DNA from: a virus
Strand: one strand, 5' to 3'
Length of the DNA stretch: 46,388 nt
IMG/VR virus record: IMGVR_UViG_3300050821_001168
Span: 1 to 46,388 of that record
Shown: positions 31,780 to 39,011 of the stretch, in pieces
Layout of the letters: each line of letters begins with the position of its first letter
Position numbering within the stretch: the first letter of the stretch is position 1
Program-made: the position numbers and the translations under genes
The notes under the pieces: generated by a model
Database searches by the model: none
Told to the model about the DNA's origin: nothing
The model's input: the letters and a program-made list of their open reading frames with translations, nothing else

Positions 31780-31992
31780 TTACATGCCAGCTTCAAGCCT
31801 CGCCAACGCTTCTGTAATATTTTGCCATTCGACTTTGCTCATAATACATCGAAATTCCCCAATTGTGAAACTGTAACACATGGCGTGTCCCTCAATTCCG
31901 CCAATGCCGTCCGGGTATATTCCAATTTCATGGGTTAATGTAGCATCCGCCGCAATTGCCTTGCGCGCACCGCGTTTGATTATAAGCGCCAT
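31780..31992 (-). CDS. Small unknown protein
   Basis: 70 aa. Start ATG at 31992 within the cassette CTGAGAAAGGAAACGACAATG, nearly identical to that of the next gene upstream. It starts MALIIKRGARKAIAADATLT and has EIGIYPDGIGGIEGHAMCYS. It is mainly beta. It ends just before a strong terminator. No family recognised. Confidence 0.66.
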   Translation of the reverse strand: MALIIKRGARKAIAADATLTHEIGIYPDGIGGIEGHAMCYSFTIGEFRCIMSKVEWQNITEALARLEAGM

Positions 31993-32021
31993 TGTCGTTT
32001 CCTTTCTCAGTTTGCAGCGGA

Positions 32022-32228
32022 TCAGAGTTCAAGGGTTGGAATGTGTCGCTTGCCTTCCGCGAACAAGTGCAACTTCCCATCGAAGAATTGAGCCTCAACG
32101 ATGTTAAGCGATTTGCCGGTTGCATCAACCAATACAACCCGACTGTCGCGGAATTTACCAACGATGTTTGCAAGGGCGGATACGCGCAACGTATCGTCGT
32201 TTCGTTCGGGATTGATTGTCGGTATCAT
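32022..32228 (-). CDS. Small unknown protein
   Basis: 68 aa, with ATG in the cassette CTGAGAAAGGGAAACGACGATG. Beta-rich: TLRVSALANIVGKFRDSRVV followed by LVDATGKSLNIVEAQFFDG and KLHLFAEGKRHIPTLEL, suggesting a small barrel. No homologue recognised. Part of the first block of leftward small genes, which may act early against the host. Confidence 0.66.
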   Translation of the reverse strand: MIPTINPERNDDTLRVSALANIVGKFRDSRVVLVDATGKSLNIVEAQFFDGKLHLFAEGKRHIPTLEL

Positions 32229-32243
32229 CGTCGTTTCCCTTTC

Positions 32244-32453
32244 TCAGTCAATCAACTCGATTGTATCAACCTCGGCCAGTTCCTCGGCCAGTCGTAACGT
32301 TTCAACCTGCTGACGTTTGAACTGTTCAACGAGGTTCGGAAAATTGGTTCCGTTAAATGCGTTTGCACCTAGCAAGTCTGCCGTTTCCCCGTAAGCTCCG
32401 GCTGCCGTTTGCAACGCATTAACCAGCGTGTGTCGTGCGATTTTATAAGACAT
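32244..32453 (-). CDS. Small unknown helical protein
   Basis: 69 aa from the ATG at 32453 with AAAGGAAAACAACC upstream; the longer frame has no better start. It starts MSYKIARHTLVNALQTAAGA and ends in a helix KRQQVETLRLAEELAEVDTI. It overlaps the gene before it by 11 bases. Acidic C-terminus. Function unknown. Confidence 0.65.
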   Translation of the reverse strand: MSYKIARHTLVNALQTAAGAYGETADLLGANAFNGTNFPNLVEQFKRQQVETLRLAEELAEVDTIELID

Positions 32454-32649
32454 GGTTGTTTTCCTTTGGTTCATCATAAACACTTCCGGCAAGCGCGAAT
32501 TTGATAACCTTGCCATCCTGGCAGATTACCCAACTATGCCGGAATTCTTTTTGCGATAGCGTTTTAGCGAACGCTATCGCATCTTGCAACTCGGTTTCAG
32601 CTTCTCCGCGTTGCTCGCATGTCACCCCATGGTGAACTGTGTAAATCAT
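32443..32649 (-). CDS. Small unknown protein
   Basis: 68 aa with SD GGTGAAGG near the ATG, overlapping the gene before it by four bases. It reads MIYTVHHGVTCEQRGEAETE, then LQDAIAFAKTLSQKEFRHSW and VICQDGKVIKFALAG, a small alpha-beta domain (helix plus strand-turn-strand). Similar short phage proteins exist, with no known function. Confidence 0.66.
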   Translation of the reverse strand: MIYTVHHGVTCEQRGEAETELQDAIAFAKTLSQKEFRHSWVICQDGKVIKFALAGSVYDEPKENNHVL

Positions 32650-32807
32650 GCCTTCACCTTTGCCGCTGCAATTCGTGCCAGTTCGAGCGTGCGATGAATA
32701 CTCAATCGCGAACCATGCCGATCAATCAGCACGTATTCATTTTCCGCGAAATGTTGTATCCACACTCTACCGCACTTTTCCTCATACAGTCCATTGGGGC
32801 CGCTCAT
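32646..32807 (-). CDS. Small unknown protein (53 aa)
   Basis: 53 aa from the ATG at 32807, with AGGG upstream; an ATG at 32840 is in frame but lies inside the previous gene. It reads MSGPNGLYEEKCGRVWIQHF followed by AENEYVLIDRHGSRLSIHRT and a terminal helix. The beta-then-helix layout is much like that of its downstream neighbour, with which it overlaps by four bases. Confidence 0.62.
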   Translation of the reverse strand: MSGPNGLYEEKCGRVWIQHFAENEYVLIDRHGSRLSIHRTLELARIAAAKVKA

Positions 32808-32811
32808 TCCC

Positions 32812-33081
32812 TTACCCTTTCCAGTTGCGAACAAACACATAACCGTTGTCGTCTAAACCGCCCATGATCCATTCACCATCCCAACCTAAATCACCGGCCA
32901 GGATCATTGCAACCTTCGCGTGAAAAGCCTCAATTCCGCTATGATCGTAATAGCGGGTAATGGTCATTCCCCCGGTTGACGTGGCCTTGATCCGCCCGCC
33001 AAGCCGGTTGGTTGGCCCGAGATAGCGAGTAGTGATTGACTGAGCTACCGTGTAGCCCAAATTGCCGACTGTGCAACTCAT
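32812..33081 (-). CDS. Small unknown protein
   Basis: 89 aa with a good SD (AGGAG) before ATG. It starts MSCTVGNLGYTVAQSITTRY and continues LGPTNRLGGRIKATSTGGMT, then a helix EAFHAKVAMILAGDLGW and GEWIMGGLDDNGYVFVRNWK. Similar proteins occur in other phage early regions (pattern with YLGPTxxxGSRIKA...). I know no function. Confidence 0.68.
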   Translation of the reverse strand: MSCTVGNLGYTVAQSITTRYLGPTNRLGGRIKATSTGGMTITRYYDHSGIEAFHAKVAMILAGDLGWDGEWIMGGLDDNGYVFVRNWKG

Positions 33082-33116
33082 TGGTTCAACTCCTATTGGT
33101 TAACTCTGGTAGTCAA

Positions 33117-33140
33117 GGAAGCCTAGCGAGCTAGACTTCC
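33117..33140. promoter_or_regulatory. Hairpin between two small leftward genes
   Basis: GGAAG pairs with CTTCC and CTAGC with GCTAG around a small loop, with a single mismatch between the two stem parts. No T-run follows on either strand, so it is more likely an RNA-processing or stability element, or an attenuator, than a terminator. Confidence 0.45.
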
Positions 33141-33147
33141 CAAACTG

Positions 33148-33369
33148 TCAGATTTGTGGAACCCGGTAAACTTTGGATACTCCCGCTTCCCGTGCCACCA
33201 TCTCAATCCGCATACGAACAATTTGATCGTTAACCTGATCTTTCGTCATATACGCTACGTTAGGATTAGTGCCAGTTTCGTAATCGAAGATCGCAGCTTT
33301 CAATTGTGCATCGGTAAGTGAAGGAAACTGTCTTTTGTAACCAGGATTTCCGTTTCCGCCAGCGTCCAT
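33148..33369 (-). CDS. First leftward early gene, unknown
   Basis: 73 aa, SD AGGAG before the ATG. It starts MDAGGNGNPGYKRQFPSLTD and contains AAIFDYETGTNPNVAYMTKD, then a basic helix QIVRMRIEMVAREAGVSKVY. It is the first gene leftward from the large divergent control region. Small, mixed charge. No known family. As a first-expressed gene it is a candidate host-takeover factor, by position only. Confidence 0.65.
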   Translation of the reverse strand: MDAGGNGNPGYKRQFPSLTDAQLKAAIFDYETGTNPNVAYMTKDQVNDQIVRMRIEMVAREAGVSKVYRVPQI

Positions 33370-33442
33370 TTCCGTAGCTCCTATGTTTCAACCCGGTTCC
33401 GTTCCGGTAATCAGGGTTAGACCACATTCCCGAACCCAAATG

Positions 33443-33458
33443 GTGACAAATTTGTCAC
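33443..33458. promoter_or_regulatory. 16-bp perfect palindrome GTGACAAATTTGTCAC
   Basis: Perfect dyad, 74-89 bases upstream of the ATG of the first leftward gene (33369). Its TGAC...GTCA halves recall the arms of the operator at 39012-39056, so the same HTH protein may bind both. Likely a repressor or activator site for leftward early transcription. Confidence 0.6.
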
Positions 33459-33534
33459 ACTTTCACGAATTTTCGGGAAATTCGTCCAACCTCGGTTCAA
33501 CCCGTGTTTCTTTATTTGGACGCTCGGGTCGTCA

Positions 33535-33631
33535 GTCTCAAAAACCTCAGTCTCATTAAAAAAGACACGTTTTTCGGGACGATTGAGACGTATCTCAATT
33601 ATGAGACAATCTCCGTATCAGACTGTGAGAT
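33535..33631. repeat. Cluster of six TGAGAY elements with a central palindrome
   Basis: GTCTCA at 33535 and 33550, TGAGAC at 33584, ATCTCA at 33592, TGAGAC at 33602 and TGAGAT at 33626. The third and fourth form the perfect palindrome ATTGAGA-CGTA-TCTCAAT (33582-33599). The first two lie in direct repeats of TCAGTCTCA. ATTGAGACG recurs at 34024. Such spacing suits binding sites of an origin-binding or regulatory protein. Confidence 0.65.
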
Positions 33632-34136
33632 TATGTATGGCTCGATAATTCTAACCTATTGATATCATGTATATATGTGTAATATGTGTGTTATGTGTGT
33701 GTAAGTATGATTGCAATTTAATACTAACATTAGCGAAAAACCGGCCTGGCTCTAGCTAAACAATTATTCCCTGTTATTAACTCTTCAGAAATTGTTAATA
33801 TAATTGTTAGCCACTGTAAACCATACACATACAGACCGAGCGACCCCGCGTATTGCACATTTTAGTCGAGTTCCGAATTTACCTCTTGTCAGGATCAGCA
33901 TCTTTCATTTGTAGGAAGTTTAAGGTTTTTATGCATGGCCCTACATATGATAATAATTTCAAGAGGTTACATTTTGGATTTTCTTGCAACAATCCTGATC
34001 CGGCAACGAATTTTTGAATAAAAATTGAGACGGTTCAACCTCGTATTAAACAACGATACAGTTCCGATATATGTTACCAATTAGCTCCCGAAACACGATG
34101 CCCACATGTGGTGGGGCGACCGATTAAATGATGGTG

Positions 34137-34152
34137 ATATGCCGTTGACAGG
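34137..34152 (+). promoter_or_regulatory. Shared promoter-like element ATATGCCGTTGACAGG
   Basis: Plus-strand copy of the 16-nt element, with the -35-like TTGACA at 34145-34150, 150 bases before the first rightward early gene (34300). Thirteen bases, ATATGCCGTTGAC, are identical with the minus-strand copy at 31593-31581. No clear -10 box. Confidence 0.6.
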
Positions 34153-34299
34153 CTTCCGCGCGAGCTGGCATGGTGGCGAAGATCGGTCAGCCTCATAGAC
34201 CGGTTGCGATGATCGTAAGCCGCGTAGCGATCTAGCGCACACCAGGCGCGGCAACTCTCCCGGCCAGCCTGACACGTCACCAAACAGGAATCCCAAACC

Positions 34300-34695
34300 A
34301 TGTGCGAAGCTCGCAAAAAAAACATAAGCGTCGATATTGATCTAGCAAAAGGTTGGCGAGCAACGTTAAGACGCATAGACGGCATCGAAACTTTAACCAT
34401 TGTTTCATCTGGCATTAGGTTGGATTTAACGCCAGATGAAACCGGACGGTTACGCCATTTGCTTAAACAATTACGCTTTTATGATGATTGGGAGAAATAC
34501 CTGCAAACCATGGACAGGGAATACATCGCGCCGAACGGTGATGTTATTCATATTGGTCCGGCGTTGGGCGAGATAAACAAATGGTATGTCATCCGGCATT
34601 TACACGATAAATTATATCGTGAAATCGGAACTGACGTTAAACCGTTTGATGATTTTGTTGCGGCCAATGCCGAATATGAAAAATGGAGGAAATGA
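34300..34695 (+). CDS. First rightward early gene, unknown
   Basis: 131 aa with SD AGGAA nine bases from the ATG. It starts with SVDIDLAKGWRATLRRIDGI and continues ETLTIVSSGIRLDLTPDETG, a beta-rich domain, followed by a helical acidic/basic part (RLRHLLKQLRFYDDWEKYLQ) and VKPFDDFVAANAEYEKW. It is transcribed away from the 33,370-34,299 control region. No family recognised. Being the first rightward early gene, it may act on the host or on phage regulation. Confidence 0.66.
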   Translation: MCEARKKNISVDIDLAKGWRATLRRIDGIETLTIVSSGIRLDLTPDETGRLRHLLKQLRFYDDWEKYLQTMDREYIAPNGDVIHIGPALGEINKWYVIRHLHDKLYREIGTDVKPFDDFVAANAEYEKWRK

Positions 34696-34697
34696 AA

Positions 34698-34925
34698 ATG
34701 CGCGACAAAGCCAATTGGGCATATGTGATTGATGGTCATGCTGATCCGATTATTGCATCACTGCTGATGACTGAGCTTCGTCATTACCGACACGGATCGT
34801 GGTCAAATGAAGATTTAGAAACCATTGTCGCATTGATTGGTGCGATACGCGAACAATCGGTTGCGCCTCACGCATCGTCGGTAACATATGAACCTAAACC
34901 TGGAAATGTCTACTTCAACCCGTGA
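34698..34925 (+). CDS. Small unknown protein
   Basis: 75 aa from the ATG at 34698, eight bases after GGAGG; two earlier in-frame ATGs (34683, 34692) are placed too close to or before the SD. It reads MRDKANWAYVIDGHADPIIA then SLLMTELRHYRHGSWSNEDL and ETIVALIGAIREQ. Mostly helical. Begins two bases after the previous stop. Confidence 0.65.
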   Translation: MRDKANWAYVIDGHADPIIASLLMTELRHYRHGSWSNEDLETIVALIGAIREQSVAPHASSVTYEPKPGNVYFNP

Positions 34926-34944
34926 CAGATGAAAGGAAACGCCA

Positions 34945-35205
34945 ATGCCGCCGCAGTTGAAAATCGTCAGTCGAAACGAAACGCGACCACTATATGCCAT
35001 CGCGTATGAAATCCAGAAACACCGAATGGATTTGCCCATGTCGGCTTGGCCATATCTTTCCGCCATGTCACAGTTGACAAACTCATATGATTTGTTCGGT
35101 GTCACGCGCGGGCGGGATATTATCGGCAGTTTTCTCGCCAATAGCGGTAAATGGAACACGTCAGCCGCACACCGCATCAAAGGTGAACTTCGCGAAATGC
35201 TGTAA
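34945..35205 (+). CDS. Conserved phage early protein of unknown function
   Basis: 86 aa with the cassette GAAAGGAAACGCCAATG. It reads ETRPLYAIAYEIQKHRMDLP, then AMSQLTNSYDLFGVTRGRDI and IGSFLANSGKWNTSAAHRIK before GELREML. The pattern AMxxLxxxxDxYGxDxxxxIVxxFLxNxxxWxGxxAxxIKxELKxML is one I have seen in several phages. Unknown role. Confidence 0.7.
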   Translation: MPPQLKIVSRNETRPLYAIAYEIQKHRMDLPMSAWPYLSAMSQLTNSYDLFGVTRGRDIIGSFLANSGKWNTSAAHRIKGELREML

Positions 35206-35218
35206 TGGAGGTTGTGTC

Positions 35219-35428
35219 ATGGTCGATTGTCAGGTTCACACAATAACGATTATTGCTATCGCGGTTATTGTTGTCTGTGCGTTGCTGGCGTTGACTAACT
35301 ACACAGCATACAAGGTTGGATTTACGTTCGGTAAACAATCGCGGTTTTTGAACGTAGTTGACGAAATTCTCGACAAAAGGAAGGAATACAAGAATGACAA
35401 AGTTGTTAACCGAAACGGCAGATTATGA
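35219..35428 (+). CDS. Small single-pass membrane protein
   Basis: 69 aa from the ATG at 35219, with GGAGG nine bases upstream. Residues ~7-30 are a strong transmembrane helix (VHTITIIAIAVIVVCALLAL), followed by a cytoplasmic, basic tail (DEILDKRKEYKNDKVVNRNG). It overlaps the next gene by 35 bases in another frame. A phage early membrane protein of this type could alter the envelope or exclude other phages; this is a guess from topology. Confidence 0.68.
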   Translation: MVDCQVHTITIIAIAVIVVCALLALTNYTAYKVGFTFGKQSRFLNVVDEILDKRKEYKNDKVVNRNGRL

Positions 35429-35714
35429 CGAACCCGGTTCATGGGGAAGAATGAGCGAGGGATGGCCATATATAATAGATCGCGCGTATGACCGCTATGT
35501 ATTCGCGAATTGTGTCACGTCAATTCCTTATGGGTCTTATGTTTTTATGGGCGATCGTTTGCGCGTTCATTCCGAATATATAGAACAATTAAACACCGAT
35601 TTTGAAAAGGCCGGTCGTCCCGATAGTCGGGAAAGCGTTAAACGCCGCCAGGAAACAGGTACCGTGCTGCCTTCCGGCAATCACGGTCAGGCTCCGCAAT
35701 GGTGGCACCCGTGA
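35394..35714 (+). CDS. Unknown early protein
   Basis: 106 aa from the ATG at 35394, behind AAGGAAT; a frame start at 35358 has no SD. It reads MTKLLTETADYDEPGSWGRM, then GWPYIIDRAYDRYVFANCVT and SIPYGSYVFMGDRLRVHSEY, a beta-rich domain, and a C-terminal part that becomes GC-rich and Gln/Pro-rich. No family recognised. Its stop overlaps the next GTG start (GTGA). Confidence 0.63.
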   Translation: MTKLLTETADYDEPGSWGRMSEGWPYIIDRAYDRYVFANCVTSIPYGSYVFMGDRLRVHSEYIEQLNTDFEKAGRPDSRESVKRRQETGTVLPSGNHGQAPQWWHP

Positions 35715-35875
35715 ACAGAGAGCCACGCCTGACGGCCAGCTTGCCCGGTTCCCCTGTCTCACGTCGCCAAAAATTCAAAAGCCGTATAGACCCGCTTCAG
35801 GCCCCGGCAATCCACCCGCCGGTATGGCTGGCGATCTTGATCATTGTCGCGATACTGGTAATGTGGGCAATCTGA
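35711..35875 (+). CDS. Small tail-anchored membrane protein (54 aa), GTG start
   Basis: 54-residue frame starting with GTG at 35711, overlapping the previous stop (GTGA) and with GGTGG five bases upstream. The first 35 residues are basic and Pro-rich (LPGSPVSRRQKFKSRIDPLQ); the last ~17 are a strong transmembrane helix (PVWLAILIIVAILVMWAI), with the stop directly after it. This is a tail-anchor layout. Coupling, SD and the clean hydrophobic C-terminus support a real gene. Function unknown. Confidence 0.7.
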   Translation: MNREPRLTASLPGSPVSRRQKFKSRIDPLQAPAIHPPVWLAILIIVAILVMWAI

Positions 35876-35910
35876 TATAAATACGTCAACCAATTGAGGG
35901 GATTGAGTAG

Positions 35911-36153
35911 ATGCCTACACGACAAGAATTCATTGCGGCTTATTCTGACGAATTGAAAAACATTCATTCATGGGCGCGAGATGCCTCACAATTGAATGAA
36001 TTCTTAATCGAAGTCGAACGGGTATTGAATGTGTCAACCGGCATTGCAAAATCACGGTGGAATTATACCGGTAAAGCTGCGTTGCGCGCGTGGCGTAAGC
36101 TCGGCCAGGGAAACCGGATCACTTTGTTAAAGTTGCGAGCGTTGACAGTGTGA
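35911..36153 (+). CDS. Conserved small phage protein of unknown function
   Basis: 80 aa with GAGGGG upstream of the ATG. It starts MPTRQEFIAAYSDELKNIHS and goes on with WARDASQLNEFLIEVERVLN, then ends AALRAWRKLGQGNRITLLKL and RAL. Similar helical proteins with the ending W...GxAAxRAWxxLGxxxxxTLxALRAL are common in phages. It is the last gene of the rightward early block, just before a bidirectional terminator. Confidence 0.72.
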   Translation: MPTRQEFIAAYSDELKNIHSWARDASQLNEFLIEVERVLNVSTGIAKSRWNYTGKAALRAWRKLGQGNRITLLKLRALTV

Positions 36154-36256
36154 GGGAATCGCTTTACCGGTTGCGACGCGCTGCACAGAGCTGATTAGAT
36201 GGTTGCCATTTAACTCGGGAGGTTGTCATGAATCCCGCCCGGCCAAATCCGGGTAG

Positions 36257-36287
36257 AAAACGCCGCTCATTTCTGAGCGGCGTTTTT
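36257..36287. terminator. Bidirectional intrinsic terminator between converging operons
   Basis: CGCCGCTCA (36261-36269), loop TTTC, TGAGCGGCG (36274-36282), with TTTTT on the right and AAAA on the left. It lies between the rightward early block (ending 36153) and the leftward primase-polymerase gene (ending 36292) and can stop transcription from both sides. Confidence 0.9.
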
Positions 36288-36291
36288 GTTT

Positions 36292-38694
36292 TCAGAATTC
36301 AATCGCACATTGTATGCACTTAACACCGTTGCAATCGACGATCTTAAACGCACCATATTTGACTAATGATGACAGCGCATCATCAAACGCCTTACTCGCA
36401 CCCAACCGATGATTGCGAAACGGCGCGAGTTTAACGCAATAACCGCGTATAAGCGCAATCTGAAAATATCCGGCGTTTATCAACTCTTGTTTAACGCCGC
36501 CGTAACTTTGGAAAGCGTGATAGCCACCTTCAACCATTCGCACAACAAGATTTTTGATTTCAATTTCTCGCCTGTCGTCACCTGTTCCGACATCGCCAGT
36601 TTGAACTTTTTTCTGTATCTTATCAATTGTTGGTCGCACAATTGACATTGCTATATTGACGTGTTCCGCTTCGATCCGTGGCACCGGAGCATTGACGCCA
36701 ATTGCAATAAGGCTGGCGATTTGTCTGACGTGATCCTTGGCACGCGACCATATTCCAGCCATGTTTGACCGGCTTTTGTTCGCTTGTTCAATTTCTCTGT
36801 AACAAACATTATCGAACCATTCTAGCTGATCAATAACTGTTTGCGATACGGGTTGCACGTCAACGAATTCATCAGGTCTACCGGTCAACGTTGGCGCGAT
36901 ATTAATTGCCATATCATAAATATATGCAAGTTTTTCCAACAAGTCGGGAGGAACGTCATTAGTGGGTTTAGCGTTGCGCCGCGTCAATCCACCCTCATAT
37001 TCCAGAATGGTAAAGCGCGGCAGAAACCCAGATGTTAACAACGTTGTTGTCATTTCATCGTAAAATTGTTCCGGTGTTCCGGTTGCCAAAATTGTAAGGG
37101 ACGCTGATATGACCGCTTTCCCTTCGTCCGGCGAGGGACCGCGTAAACTATATTTTCGCGGGCGATAAATTCTTCCCGGTCCCGACATTTCCATAAGTCT
37201 TAACAATTCGGATCGTATTTGCGCCAGAAACGCGGGCGGATTGGGTAACGCCATCATTCGGATATGGTCAACATATTCATCGAGCTGCGCCAATGTTGAC
37301 GGTGCATTCATCATATGTTGTGCCAACCCTTGCGCCGATCCGAATTCCGTTGTTATCATTTTTTCCAAGTGATCAGCTCGAGCTTTACCGTCGATTGAAC
37401 GCGGCGGGGGCATCGCACGATACCGCGCGACCAATGCATTAAATCGCGCATCATTCGCCTGATAAGCAAAACTCTTTCCGGTGGATGTTTGCGCCAACAA
37501 TAAAAGATAAAGTGACAATCCCATCGTGCCATGACGGTATGAACGGCTGCACAACAAGCTCATAGTTGAAAGTGCGGATGCGATTGCAGCTTCCGCGACC
37601 TGATGAACGGAACTGCCCCAGGTGTGGGCAACAAGTTCACCCATCAACCCCGGAATTAAAATAGGTTTTTTAGGGTTTGCAAAATCAATCGGACGACCCG
37701 GATCAGCGGTGTAAGTTAATTGCGCCACGGTTGGCGATTGCATCCATTCGGCACTTTGAAAACTACCGAGTTGTGCAAGAGTGAACTTCGGTGCCCACGG
37801 TGTTACCTGATTTGCATCAAACCATGCGCCGTTAACTGGTATGGTGACTGTAGCGGGCATTCGATCAAACGCACGATGCACCATGCGCGACACGTAATCC
37901 CCTCGGTTGGCTTTGGTTCGCTTACCTAATGCACTGGCGCGAAATACACGCATGGTTTGCGTTGCGTTGCGACTATAAAACGCGATGATATTAATAAGCG
38001 CGAAGTCGGCTTCCGATTGGGATTTACCGCCGTAATCGGTTTCCCAATCCCCCGCCCATAATCTATCGAATTTATCACCATTCGCGGCGGTTTGCGCGTG
38101 TTGAATAACTTCAACATCGGTATAGTGTTCCGGTTGTAAGCCGTCATATTCAGTAACTTGTATCTCGGGACGAATTGCGTCGTATAGCTCAGTTACTTCA
38201 ACTTGACGATTTGCAATCGGAACCGGATTGATAACGTTTCCGGTGAACGTAAAAAATCTCAGATTATCGTAACATTCAATTCCGCGTGTTCGATTATTGG
38301 TCCCTATCGCGGAAAGCGACGCTTTGACGATAGTATGAACACCTAACCCGGACGGAGACAATTCCGAATAACTGTTGAGACGTTCGTAAATTAATCTGTG
38401 ATCTTCGGACCTAGCAAAGTCTGACGTTTTGTTGTCGAAATCAAAACCACAATAAGGATCAGACTTGGTAAACACGAAGCCCACACCGCAACCCATTTTA
38501 ACAGCTTGCGATACGGCAACGTCGAAAGATACCCAATCAAGAGGATTAGCGACACTTGCTTTTCTCCCGTCAACCGCGCGTAGCGGAATTTTAGTTGTTC
38601 GTGATGCACCTTTTTCATCGGTCGCAGTTTCATAAGCCCAATTGATCCATTGATCAAAGGCTTTCAATTCGTTTGGAATATTGTTAAACGACAC
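36292..38694 (-). CDS. Primase-polymerase with SF3/AAA-like helicase domain
   Basis: 800 aa with a GTG start. N-terminal primase-polymerase domain, related to phage NrS-1 type proteins: DWVSFDVAVSQAVKMGCGVG, then catalytic G-F-D85-F-D87-N, and SPSGLGVH (113-120) with the catalytic His. Residues ~220-280 (YGGKSQSEADFALINIIAFY ... YVSRMVHRAFDRM) match the NrS-1 helicase-binding domain. Residues ~340-660 form a DUF3987-like ATPase with Walker A AQTSTGKS (401-408) and a Walker-B-like LAQLDEYVD. It would prime and unwind DNA at the origin. It is co-transcribed leftward with the HTH gene, separately from the rest of replication. Confidence 0.88.
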   Translation of the reverse strand: MSFNNIPNELKAFDQWINWAYETATDEKGASRTTKIPLRAVDGRKASVANPLDWVSFDVAVSQAVKMGCGVGFVFTKSDPYCGFDFDNKTSDFARSEDHRLIYERLNSYSELSPSGLGVHTIVKASLSAIGTNNRTRGIECYDNLRFFTFTGNVINPVPIANRQVEVTELYDAIRPEIQVTEYDGLQPEHYTDVEVIQHAQTAANGDKFDRLWAGDWETDYGGKSQSEADFALINIIAFYSRNATQTMRVFRASALGKRTKANRGDYVSRMVHRAFDRMPATVTIPVNGAWFDANQVTPWAPKFTLAQLGSFQSAEWMQSPTVAQLTYTADPGRPIDFANPKKPILIPGLMGELVAHTWGSSVHQVAEAAIASALSTMSLLCSRSYRHGTMGLSLYLLLLAQTSTGKSFAYQANDARFNALVARYRAMPPPRSIDGKARADHLEKMITTEFGSAQGLAQHMMNAPSTLAQLDEYVDHIRMMALPNPPAFLAQIRSELLRLMEMSGPGRIYRPRKYSLRGPSPDEGKAVISASLTILATGTPEQFYDEMTTTLLTSGFLPRFTILEYEGGLTRRNAKPTNDVPPDLLEKLAYIYDMAINIAPTLTGRPDEFVDVQPVSQTVIDQLEWFDNVCYREIEQANKSRSNMAGIWSRAKDHVRQIASLIAIGVNAPVPRIEAEHVNIAMSIVRPTIDKIQKKVQTGDVGTGDDRREIEIKNLVVRMVEGGYHAFQSYGGVKQELINAGYFQIALIRGYCVKLAPFRNHRLGASKAFDDALSSLVKYGAFKIVDCNGVKCIQCAIEF

Positions 38695-38707
38695 GGTTTC
38701 GTCCGTG

Positions 38708-38962
38708 TTAATCGAAGCTCAATGATCTTCCGGTTAATATCTCATATAACGCTTGAACCCGGTCAACATCCGGGCGAGTTAACTTGCCTGATAAATATGA
38801 ATGTATCCAATGCACAGATATTGGTCGGCACTTTGAATTGTCCATCAATTCGGTTATTTTTTCGTAAGTCATATGCCGGGGCCGGTCGCGCAGAAGCCTT
38901 AGCGTTTCGATTTGAAGCGTGCCGCGCGGGGCAGGATCACACTCAGATTTAGGCGCACCCAT
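38708..38962 (-). CDS. HTH DNA-binding regulator (Cro/CI-like)
   Basis: 84 aa from the ATG at 38962, behind AGGGGG; longer frames run back into the operator. The sequence LRDRPRHMTYEKITELMDNS then ISVHWIHSYLSGKLTRPDVD and RVQALYEILTG has the length and spacing of a Cro/CI-type helix-turn-helix (recognition region about 52-66), ending in a helix that often closes such domains. It faces the divergent palindromic operator at 39012-39056 and is followed 13 bases later by the primase-polymerase gene. It likely controls both divergent operons and its own synthesis. Confidence 0.78.
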   Translation of the reverse strand: MGAPKSECDPAPRGTLQIETLRLLRDRPRHMTYEKITELMDNSKCRPISVHWIHSYLSGKLTRPDVDRVQALYEILTGRSLSFD

Positions 38963-39011
38963 TAGATTCCCCCTTGTGTTAAAAAGAGGATACCGCCCAT
39001 AGATATACGCA

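Larger units (their letters stand above)
33370..34299. promoter_or_regulatory. Large divergent control region, possible replication origin
   Basis: 930 bases without a convincing gene, between the first leftward gene (33369) and the first rightward gene (34300). From left to right: a 16-bp palindrome (33443-33458), an inverted repeat CGAATTT/AAATTCG (33466-33484), a cluster of six TGAGAY hexamers (33535-33631), an alternating TG/TA tract (33667-33704), an AT-rich stretch with AACAATTAT/ATAATTGTT arms (~33758-33807), paired ACCTCTTG/CAAGAGGT arms (33881-33888, 33960-33967), a further ATTGAGACG (34024-34032), and a GC-rich last 200 bases holding the promoter-like element at 34137. AT-rich repeats of this kind suit an origin or a regulatory switch. 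Confidence 0.6.

Noticed and set aside
33659-33685. Rightward sigma-70-like promoter TTGATA-N15-TAATAT
   Set aside because: The spacer is short and the DNA is AT-rich, so such matches are expected by chance; the 34137 element is a better candidate.
33931-34017. Possible 28-residue peptide with AAGG upstream in the control region
   Set aside because: Short, with atypical composition, and overlapping inverted repeats. A chance ORF is more likely, though a leader peptide cannot be ruled out.
34074-34415. Leftward open frame over the start of the first rightward gene
   Set aside because: No SD, GC-rich shadow, overlapping the promoter-like element and the start of a better-supported gene.
36228-36323. 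31-codon frame with a strong SD (GGGAGG) running through the bidirectional terminator
   Set aside because: A gene across a terminator hairpin would rarely be transcribed in full; the SD-like site recalls that at 35207 and may be a relic.
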